Positions 49,324-63,600 are shown, counted from the first letter of the stretch. The stretch: 64,000 bases of DNA from Setophaga petechia (GCA_024362935.1 JANCRA010000019.1:5452501-5516500), one strand, 5' to 3'. Notes: generated by a model from the sequence alone, not told the origin. Made by a program: numbers and translations.

Positions 49324-52300
49324 AACTGTACACTTTAAAATTTGTACACTTGAAATTTTAACACATCAAAACCACTAAGTAGGCTGTGATCCAAGTTTAT
49401 GCTAGAGGAGCTGCAGTCCTCTGACTGCTCTGGTTTTCCTAATCTCTACTTTCTTGGTCCACTGCACTTTTTTCCTCTTTAACATTTTACTGCAAGATTT
49501 TTCATTGCTCTGTCCCACCCACACTTGCTTTTTAAAGCTATCTATGTTTTAATATTTCCATTTTCCACCCTTCCTTGTATACTGAAGGAAAAAAAACCGC
49601 TATAATAATACTTTTTTGCAATACCCATTAAAGGATTTCCTGGGTTCATTAAATGTGCTGTGTTTCCACAGTTGAATATAACAAGGATTAAGTAACACAC
49701 TTCAAATTTTATTCTCATTTGGTTTTGATGTTCCCAGACTCTGGAAAAGAAGCTCACATAATTTAAAGGACAGTAAAGTGTCCCTTGTCTGAAATGTTTA
49801 GTTTTCTTTTTCAAGGAGTTGAGTATGTGCTTTGATTTTAAAAGTTCTTCACAGAATTTTCAGTCTGGTGCAGAAGTACTTTGCTGTGAAATATAAGAAA
49901 AAGCTTTATAAAATTCCTCAGTTAAAGCCAGTCATCTCATGTTCATTTCTGCTGGTCATTCCAAGCAGGATTCCTCTGTGTATAAGCGAGACCAGATAAA
50001 AATTCAGAAATATCCCTGAAATTTGAAGAATTTTCTGTAAATTGACACCTGATCAGCACTTGATCATTGTACTCTTTTTTCTTTCACACCTTTCATATTT
50101 CTCTTACAAGCTCATCAGTCTGATTCTCTCTCACACTCATGAATAGAGCTGTAAACCGCTCCTGAACAGTTTATATCAAGTCACGATCCAAATAAAGAAA
50201 TTTTTCTCTAGTTTTACAGGTATCACCTTCTCCTGACACTTCTCTGCCACATTTGAACTTTCTTGAGTGTACCATGGGGAGGTATAAGAAGCAAGGGGGA
50301 TGGATTTTTCCCTCCCTTAGGCTTTCATATACACTATTGATACCAGAATCATTGTCTTAATATAGCAGTACTTCAAAATTCTAGCAATTGAACCTCTTAT
50401 CCCATTAAAACTTTCCCAAAGTTTTAATGTCTATGTTGGTGGGTAATGTGTATTGTCTGATAGATTATAAGAGTGAAATTTATCTATGTTCCTGGCCTGT
50501 CCTCCCACGATAATTTCTGCCATTGCTTCCAAGCACAGTGCTCCTTGCTTCTTGTTATCTACATTTTCCAGGGCAATTTATGAAAAAAATTGGGTTTCAA
50601 TATACTGTTTATAAATATATGATTGATTTTCCTTTTTTCATTCATACAGAAAAATAGAACTGTGACATATTTGCTTCGGGATGGAGAGATATCACAGGCA
50701 ATGGGACTTTCTCTTTTGGAGTAGGTAGTAAGATATCAAACTCAGCATGTGTCTCAGGGACCTGCTTGCTTTAGCCAGAAGTTTTTGGAAAGATGTTAAA
50801 AAAACCCTCAACTTCTACATGAAAAAAAACCTTCTATTTGTTGTCCCAGTGGAGCAATGATGTGTTGTACTGGCACATCTCTGGATTGCTCTGAGCCCAA
50901 AGACAGTGCATTAATTTTGGGACTGATACAGTGGTCTCTCATTTAAATAGGTCTTGCAATACTGTCCCTCCTCAGTGAATACATAGAAGGCTTCATCCTT
51001 CTGAGATGTCATTCAAGCACCAGTTGCAAAATTGTTTTCCATTAAAATTATGTGTTAGCGAGAGAATGAGCTCTGCAATCAGTAGTGCCTCTTTGTGATA
51101 CTGACATATCAGGAGATTTTTTTTTTAGTCATAAGAGGCTTCTGCATACACAAAGCGCAGTAGATCCTTTAAAAAACCCGAACAACAAAACAAGGGGGAA
51201 AAAAGAAGAAAAAAAAGCAGGCAATTTAACAGATTGACACACCCTCTGGAACCTGTTTCCCTCAGGGATCAGTGTCTTTGTCACAGGCCAGCTCTGAGGC
51301 GGTGCAGGTGAGGAACCAGAGACCCTCCAAGAGTGTTGCTGTGTGAGAGCAAGCCATAGGCAGCCCTGTGGGCTGGGGAGATCCTGACTGTCATGGGACC
51401 TGCTTGGCAATTTTTTTTTCAATTTTCTTATTGCAGGATTGTTCCTCTGTCCTAAAAGCACACTGCCTTCACCTGCCTTGCTGGCAAGCTGTCTTCCCTT
51501 GTCTCCATGCACCAACTTTTTCCAGAGGTGCTGACTCAGAAACATTTATCATTTCAGGCCAGAAAACCTTTTAAGTAAGCAGAAGAGGAGGCATGCATTC
51601 TCAATTAAGCTCTAAATTTGCTTTTCTCAGGAAGAATGTTGGTTTTCAAAAAAGACCTCTTCAAAGCCCTTGCATTTCACTTGATGATTCAGCTCAGGAG
51701 CACTGAGTAATGCACACGATATTGTGCATCTTGGGAGCTGTTTAGAAACAGATTGCATTTATGAAATATGTGGCTTTTATACCACCTGCATTGATATAAT
51801 TGCCTCTGGGCCATTGATTTCATTTTAAAAATCCATTACAATTGATTTTATAGTTCTATAGGCCATGAATACAAAAGAAGATCAAGCTAAATTTGTTTTT
51901 CTATGAAAGTGATGTTATTGGTATGAAGATCTTTAAGTTATCAGTATTACAAAATATCAGAATCATCACATTCACTTAAATGTCTAGAGCGCTGTCTAGA
52001 CACCAGAAAATGACATGTAAAGATGAGTTAAAAATGTGTTATTTACTTCACTTGCCTGAAGCACCACCTTTGCTTTCTTAGTTTGAATGACTTATTTCCA
52101 CATGTAATTGCATGATTTCCATAAAATCAATGAAAATATTGGCATGGAAATATGTCACTGTATGCTAACCGAAAGGCATATGGAACAATACTTGAAATGC
52201 TGAGTTATTTTCTCTGATGTTGCATATAACTTTGCAATAAGCAGTTTGAGAAGACCCACATAGCATCTACTTTGTGAACTTTAACTTGCCACAAGATACT

Positions 52301-54615
52301 TTCAACTGTATATAACAAATTCCTGGAAGGAAAGACCATAGAGCACTGTGGTCTGAAGGGGAAAGGTCAGGGACATTGTCAGTATCAACAGGTGATTTGC
52401 AGAGTGAATCCAAAAATGCATTTCATTTTATTAATAATTATTTGTCTGCTCACACCATCACTAGTGTCACAATACAAGCATAAATTGTCTCTGTTTTGCA
52501 GGCATAGTTCAGAATTAGCTTTAAACAAATCAGCTTGCAGAACTGAACTAAGAAGTGACTTGAAAGTCTCTTGACATGGGCTAATGATAAATGGTAATTT
52601 CAGTGTTATGAAAGCTGAAATGGAGTATATTTCCAGTATTCATGTTAAATTTAAATTTGACATATTCATTTACATTCTGCAAGGGGGAATAGAAAACACA
52701 TTAATGAAACTGTCAGATAAACCGGGAAATGTTGTGATAAGGACAGAGAAACAGCATAAAGAGGAAAAAAGGATTTGAAACGGAAAATAAAATGTGTTCA
52801 GAAATGTGAAGACCAGAACAAATGGGAATTTTGTATTCTCTCCAACCTATCTAAGGAAAACTTCAGCAGAAGAAACAAAAAAGCATCAAATGCCAAGAGA
52901 GTTCTAGATATTGACATATAATAAATATGTAAAGATGACTGACTTTTTATTGCTGCTGGAAATGCAGTAATATCAATTCATGTGTGGCCACTCATCACTG
53001 TGTGTTTGGATCACCTTATCTGTTTCCACATAACAGGAAAAGAGTATTTTTGTCTTTTTATAGTTAGAGCCATCATTAAATGTAACCAATTTCTCAAGCA
53101 TATTGTTATATCCAAGAAAAACATAGAAATAAAATAATCAAAAATGGGTGGTTTACAAACATCTTTTATGAGAGGACATCAGAGAAGTCGGAAAATGTCC
53201 ACTGAGGAATTTCAACGAAGAAGGATGTTCATCTTTCTACAGGTTGGCAAACACATTAGGGAGTAAATAAGATGATGAAAAAAGAAAATTCAGAACCAAG
53301 ACAGTGCTTTCCAACAATGAGGACTATTAAACTTTGGGGATTGTATCTCAATGAAAAGTAATGAGATTTCCATTATACTGGCCAACTTGCATTAGTTGAG
53401 CCAGTCCAATTTTACAACAGGGAATAATTGCAATGGCAGAGAGATAGATTAGATGACTTTAAACATGGTTTGCCACCCCTAGTTTTTACAGCACAAAGGA
53501 TATATTCTAGAAATACAAATTGCAATGGGAAATGTATTCTTCCTAATGATTACAAATAAAGGCAATTTTCAGATAACATCCTCTCCCTTTTATATCTCTG
53601 CTCTAACTGCACATTATCACACAGGTTTTTAAGATAAACTAATAGCATACACTTTAAAGGAAAAGGTAGTACAGGGAAAAGAGCACTGAAAAGAATCCTG
53701 CTGTTCCTAAGACTGCAAAATCATTTTGCATTTGCAGAAAAACAATATTTCTTTTAATTTAAAACAGTTATATACAGTGCAAGTGAAAATTACATATATC
53801 CTGTACAAATTCAAAGGAATAAAAAACAAGGTAAAGAAGCAGGAAAAAAACTGAAGAAATAAGAAAGAAAATTAATGCACTCAATCATAAATTTAATTTG
53901 GTTAGCAGTGTGCCTAAAATCGCTGTGTTTTAGTCTTTAAGTCACCTTTTTTTCCACTAGGATATATTACACCCTACTGGAAGGTCATTGAATAAATTTT
54001 GGGTTGTGAGAGTATAGACATTTCTTTCAGTTTTGCAGACCATGTTTCATTCTGTCAAATGCTCAACAAGCTCACCATACAACAGGGCAATGAGAAAGAT
54101 ACATTCCCTTTAAATCTGTGTGAGCTAAGCATCATCAGTAATTCCATAAAGAAATTCAAATTTGAAGGAGATTACTAACATTACAGTCATGTATAGCAGC
54201 TTCCAGTGTCGTTGAAGACATTAATGCTCAAAGTATCTGCTCTTGAAATGTTTATTCCCCTTCATGTGGTTTGGAGAAGTTTGCATTTTTTACTGGAAAT
54301 AGCTTTTATAACCCTTGCTGCCACATGTCTCAAAGATATTGAGAGAATACAACTCCTGTACTAGAGACTATCTCATTTTCATGTATTTCATATAGAAAAT
54401 AGGTAAGATTCTCTACTCTAAGCTTGGCATGATCCTTTGATATGCTTCAGTGGGACTGGAAATAATGTTTATATGTTGTTAAGCAGCACATTTACTAGAA
54501 GGCATGTTAAGGTTATATGAAATCACAAATAATCCACAGTGAAACCCAACAGTTTTTTCAGTCTAGTTCGGTGCATCTTTTGTATCCTTATGCATGTCTG
54601 CACCTATCTATAGCG
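49324..54615. other. Unique non-coding stretch
   Basis: More than 5 kb without a recognised gene, LTR or CR1 fragment. A GC-richer patch lies at 51,240-51,560 and an even-composition patch at 51,715-51,870; both are discussed as findings. Confidence 0.45.
51240..51560. other. GC-richer segment with overlapping open frames, unknown
   Basis: About 320 bases with G+C well above the surroundings. A 138-codon minus-strand frame (51,129-51,545) and a 68-codon plus-strand frame (51,368-51,574) both cross it. Neither contains a recognisable domain, and the minus frame ends in a Phe/Leu-rich translation of an A-rich tract. A good-looking acceptor (TTTTCAATTTTCTTATTGCAG) ends at 51,436. It could be an old retroelement fragment, an exon or a regulatory element. 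Confidence 0.3.

Positions 54616-54658
<43 letters not shown>
54616..54658 (+). repeat. (AT)n/(AC)n compound microsatellite
   Basis: About 27 bases of alternating AT (54,624-54,650) are followed directly by CACACACA. AT-rich flanks with TATATAT and AATAATAAT words continue to about 54,780. It is likely to be length-polymorphic. Confidence 0.95.
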
Positions 54659-54779
54659 GATTTTATATATTTATATTCATTGCACATATATGTATATGAA
54701 TAATAATAATGCAATGATAATATACGGAAAATATATTTATTATGTATAATAAATAGGTATGATCATATATATGGCTGAA

Positions 54780-56886
54780 ATGTATTACTAGTTCAATAAA
54801 AATGCAACTAATTTGGCATCACTGTATAGTAATGCCAGCATTATCTCTACCAACATTATTGTGCTTTCCATAATGTATTCCTATCTCTTCATTATTTCAG
54901 TTATCACAGAACAGGTTTGAAGGTACATTTTCACAGAAAACCCTGACAGCAGAAGCATTCAGATAGAAAGCATTCGGCATGATGGGTCTTAGCACATCAA
55001 ACTCAGCTGTTTTCTGATTTGAAAATGTTCTGATGTCTTACAAAAACAATTCTTGCTTTATGAGCTTGTGGAAAAGCAGGGCTCAAAGGCAAGTCTAGAT
55101 GTCAAAGTTCATTTAATATTTAAATTGTGCAATAATGAAGTAAGTTCTCACATAAGTCCTTTAAGCTCCAATAGTCAAGAGTCATACAAAAACAGGGCAA
55201 GTGCACCGATATTTCCATTTAAATATGCATTTATGATGATTCATTTTGTCTATGATGAAAAATGTAGAAAAAATATGCACAGACATACAGAAGTTACTCA
55301 GCTTGCAAAACGTGACAATGAGCTTTGCATTCACATTGGCTGTTTGGCAGGTTATTCTTTTATCTGAAGAAAATGAAAGGATATCAGGTCATTGGAGGAA
55401 TGACAAATAAGGAACAATTAATCCACCTTAATGCAAAAGGTTTAACTTGCAGCCTTTTCAAGTTCCTTTATCTTTTAAGCTTTTCTGAAGTTTTATCAGA
55501 TCATCTGTCCATATAAGCATATGATTCATTTTACTATTCTTAGCATCGGTTTCTTGATCCCTCTTGGGCTAGTCTTTGGAAAATGCCTGCTGACATTGCC
55601 AAATAGCGTGCAAGACATTGAAGAGATAAAACAGGAAAAAGTAATAGTGGCTAAACTAATTAAAAAACTAGGAGGCAATTCCCCTGTAAAAACATGCTAA
55701 GAAAAGAAAATTGATGAGGCAATGAGAAAACCACAGACCAGCATGCATGGTATCATTGTTATTTCTAGACAGCCTGAGTCATAAGTTATTAAAATGTCTG
55801 TAGCTATCCTTTACAATGGTAATGAAATAGAAGTGTGCTACAGTTGGTAGCTTCTGGCACAAACTCTCTCTGCTCAGAAAACCTATAAATCTACATGCTG
55901 TTTACTATGCTTCATGCATGCATAAGGATATACAGGCCTAACAAATAAGTAAAAAGAGCATTACAGAGTGCATTTCCATCTTCAGGAGCATGCAATATTT
56001 ATTTATTATTATTTATGAGGACTACAACATAAGCCTTTATGAAAAAGCCAAGTAGACGGATTATTTTTGCCACAGGCACAATGTACGAAAGTGTCTCAGT
56101 TCTTCAGCTTGCCAAGGTGTGATCTATTTGCCAAGTAGATGATCCATTTATAAATAAGAAAGCAAGTATTTGATCATTACCCAAGTCTTACCAGAGTGTC
56201 CATCTGAAGAAAAGTAGACTTCCATCAGAGTTTTCTCAGAACACACAGATAATATTGGATTTAAAATTTCCAAACTGGCCAAAGCTAGGAATATCAAGCT
56301 GGATTCACTGTGGTGAAAGTGACTGATCACAATTTCTGATGAATTCATCTTGCAGGATCAGAGACAAAATTTAGCAGTTCTACAAAATATATACAACTGT
56401 AAACATTCCACTTAAATTTAGTCTCCTGAAATCTGTCCTTCTGACAGATTTCTGTCAGCTAACACCGGTCTATAAAATACAGCCCCTATATTGTGTAAAC
56501 AGTGAACTATAGCAGCTAAAAGCTAAGTCCTTTGTAGAGAAGACTGCATTAATCATGGTAAAATATTTCCTTTTCTTTTTTTTTTTTCTTGTGGAAATAC
56601 TCTGAAAAAAACAGCTTTCTGTAAGGATTTTGAACTGACTGGACTGTAGATCATGCGCTTGTGGAGTTCACAGTCCTGAAGGATATGAGTCATGCAAAGT
56701 ATATAAAGTCATGATCCTGAATTTTAGGAAAACGACTTCCAGCTCTTCAAGAAGTTAGTAAGTAGAACTACTAGGGAAACTGCCCTCAGGGACAAGGGAG
56801 AAAAATAACTTTGAGGATGTTTTCCATGGAGCCCAAATACTAGCAATCCCTAGATGAAAAAAAGCAAGAAAAAGTGAGTAACCAGC
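54780..56886. other. Unique non-coding stretch
   Basis: No gene or repeat family is recognised. A perfect 10-bp inverted repeat lies at 56,428-56,452 and a T-run at about 56,577-56,588. Confidence 0.45.
56428..56452. other. Perfect 10-bp inverted repeat
   Basis: GAAATCTGTC (56,428-56,437) and GACAGATTTC (56,443-56,452) are exact reverse complements separated by CTTCT. A further CTGTCAG overlaps the right arm's neighbourhood. Confidence 0.7.
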
Positions 56887-57640
56887 ATGACTGAATGGAG
56901 ACCTGCTGGTCAGACTAAAGCACAAGAAGGAATTGCACAGGCAGTGCAGCAGGCACAGGCATCCTGGGAAGACTATAGGCACTCTGTCCAGTTGTGTAGA
57001 GATGAGGACAGGAAGGCCAAGGGCCAGATGGAGCTGAACTTTGGAAGAGATGCAGAGAGGGCTAAGAGCTTCTACAGGTGTGTCAGCCAGAAAAGTAAGG
57101 CCCAGGAGAGACTACCTTCCATGATAAACAAGGCTGGCAAACTGCATGAGAAGGCAGAGGTACTCAACAAGTGTTTCACCTTAGTCTTCACTGGCAACTG
57201 TGAAGACTTCACTGTCTTCCCACACTTCTCAAGTGGAAGGACCACAAGGCAGAGAATGGAGGAGCAAACTCCCTCCTGGTGTGAGAGAAGATCAGGTTTC
57301 TGAGCACCTGAGGAACCTGACTTGCACCTGATGAGATGAAGCCCAGAGTCCTGAGGGAATTGACTGATGTGGTTGCCAAGGAGCTCTCCATGCTCTTGGA
57401 AAAGTCAAGGCAGTCGGATGGCAATAACCTGTCAACCCCCCCTCTGCCTGGGAAGGTCATGGAGCAGATGTTCCTGGTAGGTATGCTAAAACATGTGGAG
57501 AAGAGGGAGGTGATTCAAGACCTGCAGGGTTTCACTGAGAGCAAGTTCTGCCTGACCAGCCTAACGCTCTTCTATGATGGAGTTACCACATTAGTGGATG
57601 AGAGAAAAGCTATGGATGCCATTAACCCCTTCTTGTATTT
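56887..57640 (+). pseudogene. Decayed CR1 LINE ORF2 fragment (linker and start of reverse transcriptase)
   Basis: Two open pieces align in order with avian CR1 ORF2. The first (56,887-57,303) holds the linker after the endonuclease: a SWEDYRHSVQ...DRKAKGQMELNF stretch, SFYRCVSQKSKAQE, then KAEVLNKCF and VFTGNCEDF. The second (57,336-57,653) holds the beginning of the reverse transcriptase: PRVLRELTDVVAKELSM, LPGKVMEQMF, EVIQDLQGFTESKFCLTSL and FYDGVTTLVDE. The junction near 57,420-57,440 lacks roughly 25-30 residues expected between these motifs (the K.GNITPIFKKG region), so there is an internal deletion, and a stop and frame break separate the pieces. The catalytic FADD part and the whole CR1 3' end are missing. 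The element is dead. It is unusual because most CR1 copies keep the 3' end. Confidence 0.9.
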
Positions 57641-57653
57641 TTGGGTTTTGTGA

Positions 57654-60600
57654 GATTTCCACCAAATTCGGTGAATGAGAAAAGAGATGTGGCAAGTTCT
57701 TCCAGGTCCAGACTATTCAGCTGCAGAACGTAGTGAATATACACATGATACTTAAAGCCCTCTAACTTAGTTTAGGTAAACATTTTGTGATATCACAACA
57801 TTGAGGAACAAAGCTGGGATGCAAAGCACAGACCTGTTCCTCTTTTTCTGTGACACTAATTCAGTGCTGGGTTCTTGCCAATGCCTCTTAAACTCATACC
57901 ACTGCTGTGATGTTTGCAGACAACAGTATGAACAGAGGTAAAATCAGATATGGTGAATTATCTTTAAACATTAAAAGCTGCCCTTAATTCTATTTACTGT
58001 AATTTCAAAGACACAATCTAACATTCTAGAGGTCAACAGAATGTGTCTATGCAGACCTTTCATGCAAAGCTGTCATATTATAATGATAATATTCCTAACC
58101 TGTAATTAATAACTGCTGTATCCTTACCAGTTTTTCTCTGATTTTGCGCAACCTTTTAGCAAAACAAACAGAAAAATGTAATTAAAAAAAATTCTGAGAA
58201 ATATTCAATGGAGAAGAAAATGGTCCCTGTAATTAGAGTCACTTCATATCCATTTAGGGCCTTATTTATTTTTTATTTAATTTGAATTTTCTATAATTAT
58301 TAAGATGCAATACAATCCCATAGGAGACATAATTTTGAATAACTTCAATATTTGTAACATTTTTAATATTCCACTCTTCCATGTTATATTGACCTCTTCA
58401 CTTGTCTACATCCCTCAGCAACTGACCGAGACAAAATTGTCTTTTCACTGACTGCTTGACCATTAGGATGCAACCCAGACTAAGAGGAATCTACTCAGTT
58501 GTTCTGCTTTACTAATGTCTACACTGTTGTGATAAAAGCAGAACTGATATGGCTCTGCCTGTCAAGATCTTGTAGTTCCATTGAGTTTCATTTCTTCAAA
58601 AATGTCTTTTTTGCAGTTGCATGGTTCATCTTTCCAGCAGTCCTAACTGGAAAACCTCTAGGAATATCATATGCCTCATCACCCATGCAATAAATGAGGA
58701 TGTTTATTTGTTCTTTATCAGGGACTGCCTGTGATTACTTGTTCAATGAAAATCTCTGAGGATGCAGTTAGTCAGAGAAATTAAAGGATGACGTTTGTCA
58801 TCCCTATTTTCTTAGTATAAAAACAGTGGCAAAAGTATAAAGCTGAACATTTTACTTAAGAAAATAAAGTTATCATATTGATTTCATACAGTGATGCTAC
58901 AGAATTTTACAGCAAGGCAGGCTTCCACCAAGAACAGGTAAATATTGCAAGCATAGTTCCAAGATAAGCCATCCAGATGACAATTTCCATGCTGGTTCCT
59001 TTTCAGGTTGCCATCCAAAGCATGTCTTTGGACTTGATAGACAAAACAGTTTAATGTTTTCTTTGGGTTTCTTTTTTGGGTAGTAAAGTATTTAAGAGGA
59101 GTGTTGCACTGTGTTGTTCACATGTCTCCAATAATCTTCCAAAAACAGAAGCATTTGAAAGTACAGCTAAGAGGCAAAATTCCGATCTCAAACCAAGTGA
59201 AATACGAAATTGTGGTTTAGCACTGAACTGGATGTTGTTTCCAGAACATTTCCGGATTTGCATTAAACACAATTAGTAGTCTTGGTGAGGTAGAAAAAAA
59301 TCCCATAGTGGTTAGAAGTCAGATGTGAAGAGAGAATAGAAAAAGACAAGCCTTAAGCCTTGCAGAAATCTAGCCTACAGAAAAATAAATGCAAATGAAT
59401 CTGTAGGGTGTTACTGTAGCTGTGTACACAAACACCCTAATGTTTATTTTAAATTTATTTGCATCTAAGGTCCTCTAACAGAGTGTTTACAAATGCAGAA
59501 ATCTATGAGCACCACTTCTGTGACAAGGGAAGTCATTTGCTCAGGAAAAGTGCTCATCAGTTTTTCACAGAGACACTCAAAGTGGCATTTCTCAATAACA
59601 GCCAGAAGTGTCAGAAACTGTCAGAAACTTGGTGTATTGATTTAACCTGTATATCTACTATATTTCTTCTCTGGGAAGTTCTTAGGAAGCATTTCTACAC
59701 TAATAATTCTGCCTTCCATATCTTCTCCTTATATGAGAAGCTGAGAAAGCCAAATAACTTTTGGAAAGTTGTGTAGGTCTTCCAATAAGAATTCAAGAAA
59801 CTCTGTTGGCACAAGCATGTTAAACAAGACAGTAAAAAATCTGTGTATGAAATTGACATTGAATTTTTTTGTATGTTAGGTTTTGAGAAAACAATTAAAT
59901 AAAAATTTGTAGATTAAGCTTTTGTTGTGCTAAATTTTCAGCTTAGGTGTGACTCTACTATAATGTGTTTTTCTTTGGTAGTTATTTTCAATAGATCCCA
60001 TGAAGCCATTATTTCACCATCATGGAACGTAAATATCTTCCACTTAAAAAGGATATACACAACCTCCCTCCCTCAGATTAATTATAGTTATGCACTTTAA
60101 TAAATGTATTTGGCACACACTCTGAACTTCAACACTGAATAAGATATTAGTTTTATGACATGCACCTGATCTTCTGTATTAAACTAGGGGTATTTTACAC
60201 AATATATTTATTATAAGCATGAGATCTTAGCTGCACAAATAATTTTATGCTGTCACTTGTAAGAAGAATAATACTAAAAGACTTAGCAATAAAAACAATT
60301 ACTTGTTAACCTTTTTGTTGTTTCAAATGCTAGATGGTTATCTGATTTTAAAAGAAAACCTCATTTTGCTTATTGCGATTGCTGTTTTGTGCAGCTGCAA
60401 TGAATTCCTAGTACACTTAAAGAAAATCTGTGTCCCAAAGCAATATCATTACTCGAATCTCTTAATTAGAATGCTTTAGAAAGAAGTGATGTCTAGAAAT
60501 ATTTTCCACCAAAATTCAGCAGAACTGCATTTTCCTCTTAATTTTGCTACTCTTCTGCTATCTTACCACTGAGAAATAATTTCACTTCTCTGTTCTCTGA

Positions 60601-63600
60601 CTTTAGCTATTTATACTGCTAGCTTTTGGACTTGGGGACAATTTCCTTGTATGAATATATCAAGCACAGTGAGGCCTTGGTCTCAAAATATGTGCCTTTA
60701 GGCATTACTGTCATACAAATATAATATTATTTTTTACTTACTAATAATCTTGACTTAAATGTCAAACACTGTAACAATTTCCTTGCCATTTCCCTTCTCC
60801 ATCTCTTCTCTAAAGCAAGAATAAACTCCCTTGATTTATTTTCCTCCCACTATTAACAACATTAGAGAAATGAAACTTGAACTCAGTTACTTAATTGAAC
60901 TTTGTTTTGCATTCTTAACTGCATTATCCTATCTCAAAGCATTTGTATCTGGGACACACCAATGCTGAATTTTGTGATTGCACCTATTTTTCCTTCTAAA
61001 AACTAGATGTACAGAAAAGTAGACATGATGTGTTTGTCTAAGACATGCTAGAACAGTGTCAGTGAATGAATTAATGGATTTAACTTGAATCATTACATTA
61101 GAAGAGAAAAAAAAACCCAACAAAACCTCAGAAGTTTTGGTGGCATCTTGCTCAGTACAAAAGGAGGTTTTCCAGGAAGCCATCAAAGGTTGAAGACATT
61201 TCTTCAGCAGTGTGAGATTTGATACAGTGAGAGTCACTGCACTGGTGGTCCTGTCAGCCACAGGTTCTGGTTTTATCCATTTAGCTTACCTCACTGTCAT
61301 TTGAAGTGCCCTAGAATTGATGACTTTTAACCTATTTCATGTTCTTTGCAGTCTGTTGTCAGCATAAAACTTCCATGGTTGGATGGCCACGATCAAATCT
61401 TTTTTGGTTAGTAGCATCCATTTAGCATGGATTTTCCTTGAAATTCCTCATCAATTGCATGAGAAAGAGGACACAATGCCCACGTTTCTCTCATCTGTGA
61501 AATCACAACTTTCCACAGTGGGATGAAGGGTGGGTTTCAGAAAACAGAATTCATTGCAAAGAGCAGTTAACCAGATAACTTCTCTTCTTTGAAAAAGCTC
61601 CTAGCAAACTGTGTTTTAGGGCAGTTTTCAGTGTACTGACAATTCCAGTGTTCAAGAAATCAGTGACTGGAAACTATTTAAATGATTGCACTGTTTAGAT
61701 CTAGAAACTGCAGAAAATATGGACAAACTTAAAGATCTATTTAGAGAGCTTCAACTAGCTATGGTACAAGTACTTGAGAGAGATGGATTTTTCATCAGTA
61801 TTAATGTTACCTGGCTCTGGCTGACAATATTTGAATTAAATCTATTTTGGCTTTCCTACAAGATGTGTTCATATTGTCAGGAATTAAATTGAATTTTTTT
61901 ATATGAATCATCCCTTGCATGACGACCACAATGCATTGAAAATATGTTCTTGCAAGTTTTATCCTTCTTAAATAGTTACTAAAATCTATTTAGGATCTAA
62001 GACCATAGAGATCCATAGAAAGGTGTCTTTATCCTGCAAGTGTTAGGAATATAAAAATAAACAGAAACTCAGGTATGAAGTTAGGAACACATTAATCTCT
62101 CTGACTCATAATTTTTCCTGAAATTCTTTGAATACTTTTAGTATTACAGTGATTGGAAGTAAAAAGAATTCATACATATATGAAAAAAAATCTAAATGCG
62201 TGATTTTACAGATTTCTTAACAATACTCGCTCACTTTCTTGTATACTAGGGGTTATTCTATTCCACACATGTGGCTTAAAATAACTTGGTCCCAGACTGC
62301 ATATATGTGGACATAATTGCTTTTTTGTTACAGGAGTCAATGAATCAGTCATGTGAATAAAAGCTTTTTCATGGGAAATGTTATTTCTACTGTACCTGTG
62401 AACATAAATTGCTTAACTCAGACCATGTGATACATGTGCTGATGCAGGAACGCATCATGTTATTACTTTTCATTATATACTTGGACATATAGAGGTAGGT
62501 GGCCTACAGAAATACAGAAAAAAATCATTAAAATATTACTAATATCATATATATATATGTGGATTGAAAAAAATAAACTGAAGAGTATAAGTTCACTTGG
62601 GTTTATTATTGGGTTTCGGAGTAATAATATAAAAAGACATTATGATACTTGGGATTGAAGCTTTCTTTCTCCTTGAAACAAGTATTATATGGATATTAGA
62701 AAAATTTACTTCCTATTTACTCATTTAGCTATTCTTTGAGGAAGATCCTGTTTTTATGAATAAGAAAAAGCTCTTAATGTTTATCACAATTTCTTATCAA
62801 TGTCTGTGGTTCATGGTAGCTGCTGGTTAGACTTAGCTGTTTTGAAGGAAGTTTTGAATTTTTACACTTAGCCATTGAGTTCTGCAGAAAAACATACTTA
62901 ATTACCCAAATTTTGAATTATCATGTCAAAGTGATTTGTTCAGCTCCCACATCACCTAATTTGCACTGGAAAAGTAGCAAAGAAATGGAAGTTCCAAGCT
63001 GCCTATGTTGAAGATATAGCAGCAGCTTTCTTACTGCTATCTTATCTTGTACTGTACCACCTCCATGGCCTTTTCTGATTCTTCTCTGGAGGTGTAAATA
63101 CTGTCTTTTGAGAAATCATTATATTCCTTAGGAAACAAATTCAGGCTTTTGAACCATTGTGAAAGGACAAGTTGCTGTAGGAAAAGGATAGACATAATAA
63201 CACCATTACAAATACGAAAACCCCCAGTATTCACTAGGTGCTGTGCTTACATTAATATTCTTAATATGTGTTACCAGTAATAAAACTATGCATGATCTGC
63301 GTCTGTAATAATTACATTCCAATGTGAATAACTCTTATGGACATTTTAAAAGATTTTTTTTGTGAAGAAAAGGACATCAAGCCAAGGGGTGTTAGTTTGT
63401 CTTATGCATGATCTTTCATTCCAAAGTAATTCTAACAAAAACTATGTTTAGTGAACTAGCTTCATCTGTGGTTAAAACTATGTACAATTTTAGATCCAGT
63501 GATTTTCAGGAAAGTGTTGACTTTTCCTCCCACACAATTTAATAGTAATACATTTTAATTTGTGAATGCATACAAATTTGTACTTAATACTAAGTTTTCT

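Noticed and set aside
51129..51545. Minus-strand 138-codon open frame
   Set aside because: No domain or signal is recognised, and the end is a Phe/Leu-rich translation of an A-rich tract. A competing plus-strand frame overlaps it. Kept only as part of the GC-richer patch.
53440..53480. TTAGATGACTTTAAACATGG resembling the CR1 'gatgatcttaaaggtc' word
   Set aside because: It is a single short similarity without the following CCTTCCAACC or tail, so chance cannot be excluded.
61686..61892. Plus-strand 68-codon frame with a helical-looking MDKLKDLFRELQLAMVQVLE part
   Set aside because: It looks somewhat protein-like after CTGCAG, but no good donor follows, the frame turns Trp/Leu/Phe-rich, and I recognise no family.
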